From Neostapfia colusana (taxonomy: Eukaryota; Streptophyta; Magnoliopsida; Poales; Poaceae), in contig JASWHV010000012.1 in the NCBI GenBank assembly GCA_030760725.1, forward strand, positions 41,509,652-41,573,651: DNA of 64,000 nt. The letters are read 5' to 3'. How positions within the stretch are numbered: the first letter of the stretch is position 1; each line of letters begins with the position of its first letter. The position numbers and the translations under genes are program-made. The notes under the pieces are model-generated. The model was given only the letters and a program-made list of their open reading frames with translations. It did no database searches and was not told the DNA's origin. Shown piece after piece: positions 53,240 through 63,868 of this stretch.

Positions 53240-56200
53240 TGTAAAAGCCAAAGAAGAGGGACTTGCAAAAACATTTCTTCACCTCACAACACCACAGTTT
53301 TTATTGTGGACACCTTAGGAAATGTTGTGAAGAGCATGTAACCTCCATCAAAAGAATGATTAGAGGGGAAAACCTTCACTTTCACAAAGTAGGGTTTCTA
53401 CACATGAACATGAGAGCTTGAGCTCACCCCTAGGACTTGAAAAGTCTTGGGAAGGTTCAAGCCAAATTTCATGTAAATCCAACACTTTTTGAGGCACTTT
53501 TGGGGTTGTTTCAAAAAGAGGCCAATTTGAATGTAAATTCAAATTGCAGCAACTTTCATCACCCAAATTCAAAAGTTAGCCTCATATCTACACTCAGCAC
53601 ATTTTCCTGAGTAAACCACCAATTTTCATCCCCATTGGAGTTCATCTTGTCAGGAGCTAAATTTGCAAGAATTCAAAACTGAATTTGAATTTCAGTTTAA
53701 ATATGAAGCAAATTTAACCAAACAAAGTTTGAATTTGAGAATTCAAATTCAAACAAAGACTTGGTGACTAAGTCTCACATTAAATTGTGAGTAGCTGGAG
53801 ATAATTGAGTGCCAACAGAAATAAAAAGAATTGGAAAGGGGATTAGAGGGGAGAGGGACCCACAGGTCAGTGGGGGAAAATTGGTTTCAGCTGAACGGGT
53901 TCGGCTTCTCACCGAAGCAAACGCTCCCGGCGTGCCACCGAGCCGATTCTTCGGACGCCCCCGCGTGAGACGACGCAGCCAGCTCCTGCTTCCTCCCTGG
54001 CGCTGGCCAGCTGCTTCTGCCGATCATCACGCACCTACACCGCTGAACAGAGGCGCCGTGTTCTGTTGCCCAAGAAACGACCGAGCGCACGCCGCCGACT
54101 TCGTTCGATCGAAACCCGGAAATTCACCGCGAGCAGCGCCTCTCCTAGCCACAAAACCACACCATCTGCTCGTCCCTTACCTCCTCGGCACGAGAGCAGT
54201 CGAGTTCGGCCCTTCCCCAGCCTTAGCTCCACGTTTCCGAGCAACATCCGAGAAACCGCCACCACTCGGCTCACGGTGACAGCCCAGCAGAGGGCCTTTC
54301 ACAGCTGAGCAAGGACGGTCTCGGACACGCCGGTGAGCACTACTGCTCCCACCCAAACCACAGGACCAACCGTGAACAGCTGAGCAAGAATTTGGAGAAA
54401 CTCCGCCGGCGACCACAGAACAACGTTCCGGTATGAGACCTCCGAATTCCCACTCCCTTCTCGTCATCAGTTCACTAAACTGTGCACACAGGAGCTAGAC
54501 TTGACGGCGCCCAAGTTTGCTCCGCAACCCTAGCTTAATTTTGGCTATAGCCGGCGTATTTCCCGGTTTTCCAGCCGCGGTTATGGCGGGAAAGGTCGGG
54601 CTCACGGTGACGACTAGGTTAGAGCTCTCCCCGAGCCCTAGCATGGCCTTGTCGACCTTCCATGAGATCCCCCGGTGCTGTAGAGCCTTTCCACCGAGGT
54701 TTTGGTGGGCTACGATGACCGGGCGCCATAACTGAAGAGAGTCCGAGCCGCTGCACCGTCGCCAGCTAGGTTAGGGCCACCGCCGACCAGAGCAGGCGGT
54801 ACCAGCGTGTTCAGCGCGCAAAAATAAGCCCAGGCGGCGAGTTTCCGGCCGGGAGGCGGTCGGGAAGCCAAGTCCGGCGAGCAGCCGAGGTGTGCCGGCG
54901 AGGGGGCGGCGCGGGAAAAAGGGCGGGCGCGAGGAAGAAGACGAGCCGGCCAGGCCCGCTCGTCAGTCCCTCGCAGCACAGTGTGAGAATCTTCTGTTAC
55001 ATCGGATCGGCTGTGAACACGCGGAAGATAATCCTGTGGCCCCGTGTGGCGCAGCCGAGGGGATGACACGTGGAAGCCGGGCCCGCTGTCAGAAATTTGA
55101 ACCTTCCCGGTTAATTCGAATTCCAGAAATTTCCCAAACTTTAGAGCTCCATAACTTCTGCTAGGAAGCTCCACATTTAGTGATTCAAATTGGGTTGGAT
55201 TCATCTTGCCTAGCTCTGTCCAGATATACAACCCAATTTGTATGAAATCCATTAAATAATTCTGGAAAATTCTTTAAAGCTTTTCAGCAAAAGAATTTTA
55301 GAGGGAGTTTGGTTCATCCAAAAATCCCCAAATTTTGCCAGAATGTTCTTTAGGACATTAGTAAACCCCTGTAAAAGTTTCATACCATTTGGAGTTGATT
55401 TGGTCAGAGGAATTCAAATTGGAAGGTGCTGTGTTCATTGAATGCAGAAACATTTTCAGAGAATTTCCAAAACTTGGAAATTCAATTCTGGGCAAACCTT
55501 AACTCCCAAAATGCTAGGAAAATTCATGCAAACTCTAGGAGCTATAATTTAAATTGTAGTTCACTAAGTTGGGTATGAACAGGGGTCTGACCTCAGAATT
55601 AATTCCTCCTTGCTTATTTGCTAAGAAAATTATTCTGAGCAAACCACTCCATGAAAAGGGCTAAGGTTTGGTCCAGAGGGTTTTCTTGTGACAAGGAACT
55701 CACACGAAAATTCTCAGCTCCATTGGAGCTCTAGATCACCCCTGTCCTGTTTACCCACTTAAGGGATTAAGATGGAAAAGGGGGAAAACCACTTAGCATT
55801 TAACCATGTGACTAAGTCCAAGCCAAACCACCAACACCAGTTCATCTTTAAATTCTTAAACAAAGTTCCAGGTGTTAGAGGCTGGTTATTAAAACTAATA
55901 ACAGTAACCTTACAATAACTTGTATGCATATTAATTAACATGTAATATTGCATAAACGTGTAGCCGTTGAAGAAGAGACCCCGGAGGTGCTGGACTTCCT
56001 CCTTCCGGACGAAGACTTAACTCCTGACCAGCAGCAACAAGGCAAGCCCTGGTTTGCATTAACCCTTTTTAAAAGTTTTACTTTATTTACATGTGTCATA
56101 TGAAGTATGTATGTGCATTAGGTATAGGATGAATGAAACCCCACTTGCATAACCAAAGGTTCCTAAAAGAGTGAGGGTAGTGTCAAGGACCTCGAGTAGA

Positions 56201-57421
56201 CAGGCTATGCTTAATGAGTCATAGGACTTCGGTACAAGTCGAGTAGTTGGAATCTACTCGCGAGATAGGCTTGGGACACACGGGTGCGGTTGAGTGATGT
56301 GAGATCACTATAGTAATGAAAATGAGACTAGGCAGGGGCTAGGGCGCAGCAAGAGGAAGTCTTGTGTGCGCAGCCCTGCCCGTGTCGATTGAGGACCGAT
56401 CCGTGTGCGACCCTGCTGAACAAGTATTGAACGTACCGAAGGCATATCGGATATATGGGCCCTGATAAACCGATGTAGCCTAAACCTCCGGGCGTCGAGG
56501 CATAGCACACCGATTTATAGGTGTAGGTTGAGGGCAGCAAGGTGGAAATCTGCCAACGGGCATAGAGAGATGCTCCGTGTGGGGAACCTCCTGCTCGTTT
56601 CGGTGCGACCGGTTCGACGTTTGGGCTGTTGGGTGAAAGGTTGTCCCGTACGACATCGAGTGAGCGTGCTGTGCAGCTCCACGGGTGGGCGTACGTGACG
56701 TGCTCTTTGGGTTTTCCCTGCAGGTGTATATTGAGTCGATTCGCCGTCCCTCGCGGTGACGAGTACCGCTTGTTCACTGCGTCGTAACATAGACTAATGG
56801 ATGAAATATGTTGATTCAATGATTCTGATTGATATAATTGTATTGCTACATGTGTGCCACCAAACACTGCTTACTAACTTTCAGATTTCATGAACTGTTA
56901 ACTTGTTGCTAAAAGATGAACTAAGGATCAACTTGTAGGCGTGTCCTTTTGCTGAAATGTTACTATCCTATGTCCATTGTACCCCTCATGTAGAGTTTCA
57001 TGCTTAGGTGAGTCGGTTAAGCCTTGCTGAGCCTTCGTGCTCACGGTTGCTGCTTAAGTGTTTTTCAGGTGAGGAGCCACCCACGGACTCGGAGTACGAG
57101 TCCACCGGTGAGGGTTACCCTCCGTCGGGGACCACGGCTGAGTGGGAGCCGTACACGCCGCGCTAGCTGAGGAGTGCAGCTAGTGTGGGTTGCCCTAGGG
57201 CTGGGCAACCAACTTTTGCTAGATAGGCGGGCGTGAGTTGTGTAGTGTAGACTTCCGCTGTGTAACATAAACAATAGTTGTAACTGAAGTTTGTACCTGT
57301 TTGTACAGTTTCAGTTGTTTCCCATGTAATATATTATGTTCTTATGACGTGTGCTGTCAGGTGTCGCATCGCGTGGTACCACCCTCTGCGATCCTGGATG
57401 AGCGGATTCCGGTCCGCCACA
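53240..57421 (+). repeat. Tek-A central LTR (complete)
   Basis: 4182 bp, from TGTAAAAGCC to ...GGTCCGCCACA. It begins AT-rich, has a GC-rich block (53920-55090) with donor-like CCG|GTATGAG at 54431, then an AT-rich block and the two acidic exons. It acts both as 3' LTR of the left unit and 5' LTR of the right unit. Confidence 0.9.
55964..57166 (+). CDS. Putative spliced acidic ORF in Tek-A LTR (exons 55964-56041, 57069-57166)
   Basis: The acceptor AACGTGTAG leads into a 78-bp exon (after two bases: VEEETPEVLDFLLPDEDLTP...QQQ) ending CAAG before GCAAGCC, a GC-type donor. The 1027-bp intron ends TGTTTTTCAG (57068). The joined frame reads GEEPPTDSEYESTGEGYPPS and ends EWEPYTPR before TAG at 57164-57166, 255 bp before the LTR end. 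Tek-B has EVLDFITPE in its first exon and WESCTPPC in its second, so both exons are conserved as protein. The upstream start exon is unresolved. The peptide is strongly acidic; no known domain is recognised. Confidence 0.45.
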
Positions 57422-57424
57422 GCC

Positions 57425-57436
57425 TGGTATCAGAGC
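57425..57436 (+). promoter_or_regulatory. Primer-binding site of Tek-A
   Basis: TGGTATCAGAGC lies three bases after the LTR end at 57421, the initiator tRNA-Met type. Confidence 0.92.
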
Positions 57437-57614
57437 TGCAGTGGGGATAGCACAGTACTAAAGGACTGCATTATGGGAAAAACATAGGTATACGGTGAGG
57501 ATTCGGTAGTTGCCCAAGTAAGGACTATATTAGCATAGTTACTTAAAGTGGCAAAGACTAACTTATGTGTTATAATTCTGAATTTCAATTATGTAACGAC
57601 GCACCTACGCTCTG

Positions 57615-59272
57615 GTAAGTATGGTAAGGAACGCCACCGAAAGCGGTTCAATTTCGGTTAGCTCCCCCTGACGAGGAACGTGGCTCAGGGATAGAGTCTC
57701 ACAGCTTGGTGTGAGATGTCAATATGAATCTCTTGGACTCTTCATGTTCCTGAGTTCATATGAAACGCTGATCCCTAGCGTGCATTAGGCAAGTAAGTGG
57801 AGACCCCATCGCGTGGTCAGTAACGCGAGAGTGTGTTCGTCTGGAAATAGCCCAGGAGGACATACGCAGCGCTTGCCATCGGCGTGCCCTGCAGGGCAGT
57901 AGGTGGTATCTGTTGGGTTGATAACATTCCCAACCATGACGACCCGTTCATGACCTACTCGGGTTCCCCGTCGTGTGGTGTTGAAACACAATCACGTGCC
58001 TTGAGACGTGACTTAGCTCGAGGATGGCCGTATGGAAATGATACGGGCGTTTGTATTTACTTTCAAATATGGTACTGCCAGAAATGGAAACAAAACCTTG
58101 AGTGCACCATTATTGTGTGGTCTTCTGCAGGTACTAACCACGTATGTATCCGTGTAGAGAACGTGTGCGAGAGACCGTTTAGTGCCACACTCGAGACGTA
58201 TATGCCGGTATGATCCAGTTAGGATTTTCTTTTGTGAGGAACGTAGTACCGAGATATTGTAGGCATATGCATGAGTAAAATGATAACATAGAATTAAAAT
58301 CTATAGGTTCAACATTTAGGACCCTGGTTGGGTATAAGAGTGGGATAGTGAGGAGTGTAGTTCCAAAAAGACTGAAAAACAGAGTGCTCTGTTTTGGGAC
58401 AGCAAGTTGGCTGATCTTCAACAGGGCATAACTCACAGGTCTTTTAGCCGAGAGAGGTGTGCTATATAGTTCTGGAAAGTTATTTAAGTATTCTACAACT
58501 TTGTTGTAGACTTCCAGAGCTGAAACTCACCTTAAGATGGCTTAAATCCCAGAGACATGTAACTGTCCAGAACTAGGACAGTGTTAAAACATTCTCTGGA
58601 CTGTTCTGTTTTTCAAGGGTAAACTCCCAGTAGAAAAATCTAAAATTTTCATATAATACATCCTTAGAAAGAGTAGAAGATGTGCGACACCTTTGCAATT
58701 CAAAGTTCCTGAAATTTCAGCACAGAATTTAGTGGAAATCAGGGTTGAAAACAGCCACTTCCAAGGGAGGTGCTGTTGAAATTCTTCCAGAAATTCTGCT
58801 AACTTTGAATTAGCATAACTTTTTAACCAAAGCTGATCCGGGGGCAAATGAGTACTCGTTGGAAAGATACTAAAGTTAACTTTAACTTTGGTATTCAACT
58901 TGAGTCATGCAAATGCCCATAACCGGATCAAAACTTGGAATAGGTAGAAACTGGTCATTCTGACGGAAGAATGACAGTTGAACTCATTGGAGAGGGTGTT
59001 GTACCCTAAGGGTGGTATATGTGATGACAACGCGATAATAATGTCTCGTAGAGACCAAACCCAGTTTTGGTGAGCTTCCAAAGAAGGGGTTCATCAAGTT
59101 GGATTAAACTAACTTGTGTTTGGTCTGGTAATGGTGTAGCTTGTGCAAAGTTATTACATTATCTGCTTACGACATATATCGCATGTTTTTGTTGTCATAA
59201 TATTTTTACGCCCATTGTAATGGAACTGCATGCAAGTGTTGCGGGACTGATGTTATTGTCGTATGGTTGCAG
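57615..59272 (+). other. Putative leader intron of Tek-A
   Basis: CTG|GTAAGTATGG at 57615 is a near-perfect plant 5' splice site, and GTATGGTTGCAG ends at 59272 directly before the gag ATG. The 1658-bp interval has no long ORF, several upstream ATGs and homology to the Tek-B leader. Splicing would bring the gag ATG near the 5' end. Unspliced RNA would be needed as genome. Confidence 0.45.
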
Positions 59273-61555
59273 ATGGTTCGCACTAGGACCACGCACGAGG
59301 TAGGTGGCTCTAGCCAAGGGGGAGGCGATGACTCCCAGCCACCGGCCTACGACAGCACCCCGCAGCAGCAGCCACCACCACCGCCTCCGCTTACTCTAGC
59401 GGATGTGATAGCGGCACTGGTGGGAGGTCGTGAGGAGCAGACCGACCTGCTCCGCACGATCGTGCAGAATACGTCCCAGGTGGGAGGACGTCAAGAGCGA
59501 GGGCCTCGTGAGCCCCGCGAAGTGTCGTACTCGGATTTCATGAGTACGCACCCTCCAGTGTTCACCGAAGCTGAAGAACCACTGGAGGCGGACAACTGGC
59601 TGCGGACTATCGAGTCCAAGTTCGGGCTGCTCCAGTGTACGGAGCGGCAGAAGACACTGTTCGCAGCACAGCAGCTCCACGGTGCCGCTGGTGCGTGGTG
59701 GGCGAATTATGTCGCCTCACGTCCGGCTGGCCATGCCGTGGAATGGCAAGAGTTCCGGGAGGCGTTCCGCGCCTATCACATTCCTCCCGGAATAATGAAG
59801 AGAAAGTTCCAAGAATTTTTGGAACTGAAGCAGGGCGGGAGGAGTGCCCACGACTACTCCCGTGCCTTCAACCATCTGGCGCAGTATGCGTCAGACTACA
59901 TCTCCACGGAGGAGAAGAAGAGGGAGCACTTCTATCGGGGGTTACACCCCGAAATGAAGACCCACCTCGTACAGTGGAACCGCGGCACATTCAATGACTT
60001 AGTCAATGCCGCCATCATGCAAGAGGACGCTCAGCGGGAGTTAGCAGCTGAGCAGAGGAAGCGCAGCGCTCCACCCAGCGGTGGGAGTGGCGCTCCCCAG
60101 AAGTACCGTATGGTGTATCGGACACCATCCGGGCAGCAGTGGCGTCCACCGGCGCGACCTCAACAGTTCGGGGGACGTTCGTTCCAAGCACCCCCGTTCC
60201 GTCCGCCGATGCCACCACCAAGACAGCAGCAGCAGCAGACGGTACCCCGGGCATTTCCACCGCCACAACGCGCCCCGGGTTTCCGTCCACCGATTAGCGG
60301 GGGACCGCCCCGTTTCACCTGCTTCACGTGTGGCCAGGCGGGCCACTTTGCGAAGGACTGTCCCCAGGGGCAGCAGAGCAGCGGGCAAGCCCAGCTCCAG
60401 GGCGGTGCTCGAGGCCGACCTCCGGTGAAGAAGGTTGGTCAGCGGACTGGAGGCGTCCGCAACCTCGACAATGAGGATGCCCCAGAGGGAGACAACGTGC
60501 TGGCGGGTACGTTTACTCTCAACAATCAAGCCATCGTCATATTATTTGATTCTGGTGCAACCCACAGCTTTATAAGTGCATCCTATGTGGCTAAACATCA
60601 ATTGCAAGTCTTCCCAACCGACTGCACTTATATGATCTGCTCACCGGGAGGGAAGATTTCAGCTAATATGATGATTCCAAAGGCACCTCTGTGCTTAGGT
60701 GGGAAACTATATCCCACCACCTTGATAATCCTTATGGGACAAAAGATTGATGCAATCTTAGGGGTTTCATGGCTACAATACCATGGCGCTGTCCTAGAGA
60801 CTTGGACACGGGCGGTTCACTTAAATTCTCCATTCCACCGTCCGCATTCCATGGTGTTAGACACGCCAGTCCGGGAAGTTTTAGCAATTAATAATGCTGA
60901 AGTTCTCAAGTTAGAAGACATCCCCGTAGTTCGGGAGTATCCCGACGTGTTCCCGGATGATCTTCCGGGCATGCCACCTGAGCGGGATGTCGAGTTCAAG
61001 ATCGAGCTCGCACCCGAGACTACGCCCATATCACGGAGGCCATACAAGATGGCTCCAAATGAGCTGGCTGAACTGAAAGAACAGCTCAATGATCTGTTGA
61101 GCAAGGGTTTCATTAGGCCGAGTTCCTCGCCTTGGGGATGCTCGGCGTTGTTCGTGAAGAAGAAGGATGAAACCCTGAGGCTGTGTGTGGATTACCGGCC
61201 GCTCAACGCCGTCACCATCAAGAATAAGTACCCACTGCCCCGCATCGACATATTGTTTGATCAACTTGTGGGTGCAAGTGTGTTCTCCAAGATGGACCTT
61301 CGCTCTGGATATCACCAGATAAAGATCCGAGCGGAGGATATCCCGAAGACGGCCTTCTCAACGAGATATGGATTATACGAATATCTCGTCATGTCCTTTG
61401 GTCTCACAAATGCTCCAGCCCATTTCATGTATCTCATGAACTCGGTGTTCATGCCAGAGCTGGACAAGTTCGTGGTAGTGTTCATCGACGATATCTTGGT
61501 TTACTCCAAGACAGAAGCCGAGCATGCCGAACACTTACGGATCGTTCTTCAATGA
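59273..61555 (+). CDS. gag-pol: Tek-A gag, protease and reverse transcriptase (first part of gag-pol)
   Basis: Start chosen at ATG 59273 (MVRTRTTHEVGGSSQGG), which aligns with the Tek-B start and follows a GCAG acceptor-like site. Residues ~60-330 are gag (NWLRTIESKFGLLQ, WWANYVASRP, FRAYHIPPGIMKRK). The CCHC knuckle CFTCGQAGHFAKDC is at ~350-363. The protease LFDSGATHSF has its Asp at 426. RT spans ~560-760, with SKMDLRSGYHQIK and FIDD at 737-740. A TGA at codon 761 (61553-61555) stops it about 20 codons after the catalytic pair; the frame then continues unbroken. Gag and protease could still be made. gag and pol lie in one frame. Confidence 0.93.
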   Translation: MVRTRTTHEVGGSSQGGGDDSQPPAYDSTPQQQPPPPPPLTLADVIAALVGGREEQTDLLRTIVQNTSQVGGRQERGPREPREVSYSDFMSTHPPVFTEAEEPLEADNWLRTIESKFGLLQCTERQKTLFAAQQLHGAAGAWWANYVASRPAGHAVEWQEFREAFRAYHIPPGIMKRKFQEFLELKQGGRSAHDYSRAFNHLAQYASDYISTEEKKREHFYRGLHPEMKTHLVQWNRGTFNDLVNAAIMQEDAQRELAAEQRKRSAPPSGGSGAPQKYRMVYRTPSGQQWRPPARPQQFGGRSFQAPPFRPPMPPPRQQQQQTVPRAFPPPQRAPGFRPPISGGPPRFTCFTCGQAGHFAKDCPQGQQSSGQAQLQGGARGRPPVKKVGQRTGGVRNLDNEDAPEGDNVLAGTFTLNNQAIVILFDSGATHSFISASYVAKHQLQVFPTDCTYMICSPGGKISANMMIPKAPLCLGGKLYPTTLIILMGQKIDAILGVSWLQYHGAVLETWTRAVHLNSPFHRPHSMVLDTPVREVLAINNAEVLKLEDIPVVREYPDVFPDDLPGMPPERDVEFKIELAPETTPISRRPYKMAPNELAELKEQLNDLLSKGFIRPSSSPWGCSALFVKKKDETLRLCVDYRPLNAVTIKNKYPLPRIDILFDQLVGASVFSKMDLRSGYHQIKIRAEDIPKTAFSTRYGLYEYLVMSFGLTNAPAHFMYLMNSVFMPELDKFVVVFIDDILVYSKTEAEHAEHLRIVLQ

Positions 61556-63802
61556 TTGCGAGACCACAAGCTCTACGCCAAGTTCAGCAAATGCGAATTT
61601 TGGATCAGCCAAGTGCCATTCTTGGGACATATCATCTCAGCTGAAGGCATTGCGGTTGACCCGAGTAAAATAGAGCAAGTGTTGAAATGGAAAGCTCCCA
61701 CTTCAGTTCATGAAGTCAGAAGCTTCCTCAGGTTAGCGGGATACTACCGGAGATTCATTCCAAGCTTCTCCAAGCTCGCTAAGCCGATGACAGAGCTGCT
61801 GAAGAAAGGGACGAAATATGTTTGGAACACGGCGTGTGAAGGAGCCTTCCAAGCATTGGTGAAGCATCTCACAACAGCCCCGGTCTTAGCTCAGCTGGAT
61901 ACAACAAAGCCCTTCGACGTGTATTGTGACGCGTCCGGTATTGGGCTTGGCTGCGTGTTGATGCAGGAGGGACGTGTGGTCGCTTATGGCTCACGCCAAC
62001 TTCGGAACCATGAGCAGCATTATCCTACTCATGACCTGGAGCTTGCTGCAGTGGTTTTGGCATTGAAAATGTGGAGGCACTATCTCCTGGGGAATTTGGT
62101 GCATCTCTACACCGACCACAAGAGCTTGAAATATATTTTCACCCAGAAGGAGCTGAACATGAGGCAAAGGAGGTGGTTAGAGCTGATCAAAGATTATGAG
62201 ATTGAGATCCATTACCACCCCGGCAAGGCGAATGTGGTTGCCGACGCGCTGAGTCGGAAATCACATGTCCATCACCTCACCATTACACCGGTGGTGGAGG
62301 AAGAGCCAAGTTTATACTTGGTTCCTTATGGATCGCTGTACAACCTTGCCCTCATCCCTACTATTAGGGAGGACATCATTGCAGCTCAGAAAACGGATAA
62401 AGGCATGACACATCTCCGGAGACGGATAGACAATGGAGAAATTAAATGTTTCCGGAAAGATGATGAGGGGACGCTGTGGTTCAATGACCGCATAGTCGTA
62501 CCCCGAGATATGGAGTTGAGGAAAAAGATCCTCGATGAAGCTCACTTGTCTAAATACTCCATTCATCTGGGCAGCAACAAAATGTACCAAGATTTGAAAA
62601 AGAAATTTTGGTGGACACGGATGAAGCGGGAGGTAGCCAAGTACGTATCCGAGTGCGATACGTGTAGACGAGTGAAAGCTGATCACATGAAGAAATCAGG
62701 GCTGCTGCAACCCCTGAAGATCCCGGCATGGAAATGGGAAGATGTGAGCATGGATTTCATTGTGGGATTACCCCTAACAGCCAACAAGCATGATTCCATA
62801 TGGGTAGTCATTGATCGGTTAACCAAGACGGCTCACTTCATTCCGGTGAATACACGTTACAATGCCGGCAAATATGCGGAGCTATATATAGCGAAGGTTC
62901 TATGCCTATACGGGGTACCCAAGACCATTGTCTCAGATCGAGGTGCATTGTTTGTATCTCGCTTTTGGGAGCAGCTACACACTGCATTGGGTACTAAGTT
63001 GATCAGGAGCTCCGCTTATCACCCTCAAACAGATGGCCAGACAGAGAGGGTGAATCATGTTCTGGAAGACATGTTGAGAGCATGTGCCATCCACCATGGT
63101 AGGAACTGGGATGATCACCTACCATTGGCGGAATTCTCGTACAACAACGGCTATCAGGCGAGTATCAAGATGGCACCCTACGAAGCTCTCTACGGTCGTA
63201 AATGCCGCACCCCACTAAATTGGTGCGAGTCCGGTGAAAGGGTCACATTCGGGGTTGATGTGGTGAACGACGCCGAAGAGCGCGTTCGTACCATTCAAGC
63301 CAATTTGAAGGCCGCTCAATCCCGACAGAAGAGCTACGCTGACAAGAGGAGTAGACCGTTGCACTTTGACGTTGGGGAACACGTGTACCTCCGCGTGTCT
63401 CCAATGAAGGGCGTGCACCGGTTCGGTGTGAAGGGGAAGCTCGCTCCCCGTTTTATTGGACCTCACGCTATCACCGAGAAGTGTGGACCAGCGGCGTATC
63501 GATTGGAGTTACCGGCATCCCTTGCTGGTGTCCATGATGTTTTCCATGTTTCGCAACTGCGAAAATGTTTGAAGCATACGGCTGCTGTTCCTACCGAAGA
63601 CATCGGCGAGCTGAAACCGGATTTAACATATGATGAGTATCCGGTGGGAATTCTTGATGAGAAAGCCCGAACCACGCGTAGCAGAACGTTGTGGTTCTAC
63701 AAAATACTCTGGAGTAACCACACCGCCGAAGAAGCGACGTGGGAGAGCGAGGAGTTCCTTCGCTCAAATTACCCGGAGTTCATGACTTCTCAACACGGGT
63801 AA
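61556..63802 (+). pseudogene. gag-pol: Tek-A RT end, RNase H, integrase and chromodomain (second part of gag-pol)
   Basis: Same frame as the preceding ORF, separated only by the TGA, so it is not expressed without readthrough. RNase H has VYCDAS, DLELAAV, YTDHKS and VVADALSR (the four acidic residues). Integrase has the HHCC region (HLSKYSIHLGSN, CDTCRRVKADHM) and catalytic D1161, D1222 and E1258, counted from Met 59273, with 35 residues between the last two as expected. The C-terminal chromodomain (TLWFYKILWSNHTAEEATW.SEEFLRSNYPEF, ~1455-1505) marks the Tekay/Del lineage. It ends at TAA 63800-63802. Confidence 0.93.
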
Positions 63803-63853
63803 GTCCCTATTACATCGCTATCTCTTCTTTTATAATCTCGGGACGAGATTCTT

Positions 63854-63868
63854 TTAAGGGGGGAGGGA
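63854..63868 (+). promoter_or_regulatory. Polypurine tract of Tek-A right unit
   Basis: TTAAGGGGGGAGGGA lies immediately before the third LTR start TGTAAAAGCCC at 63869, 52 bp after the pol stop. Confidence 0.92.

Noticed and set aside
54710..55252. 180-codon minus-strand ORF in the Tek-A LTR
   Set aside because: Antisense to the LTR, GC-rich, not conserved in Tek-B.
59267..59303. H3-like tail at the Tek-A gag start (MVRTRTT)
   Set aside because: Only R2 and T3 (and T6) match the H3 tail; Tek-B has MTRTRVNPDVGG, so this is ordinary gag conservation, not the TARKS motif.
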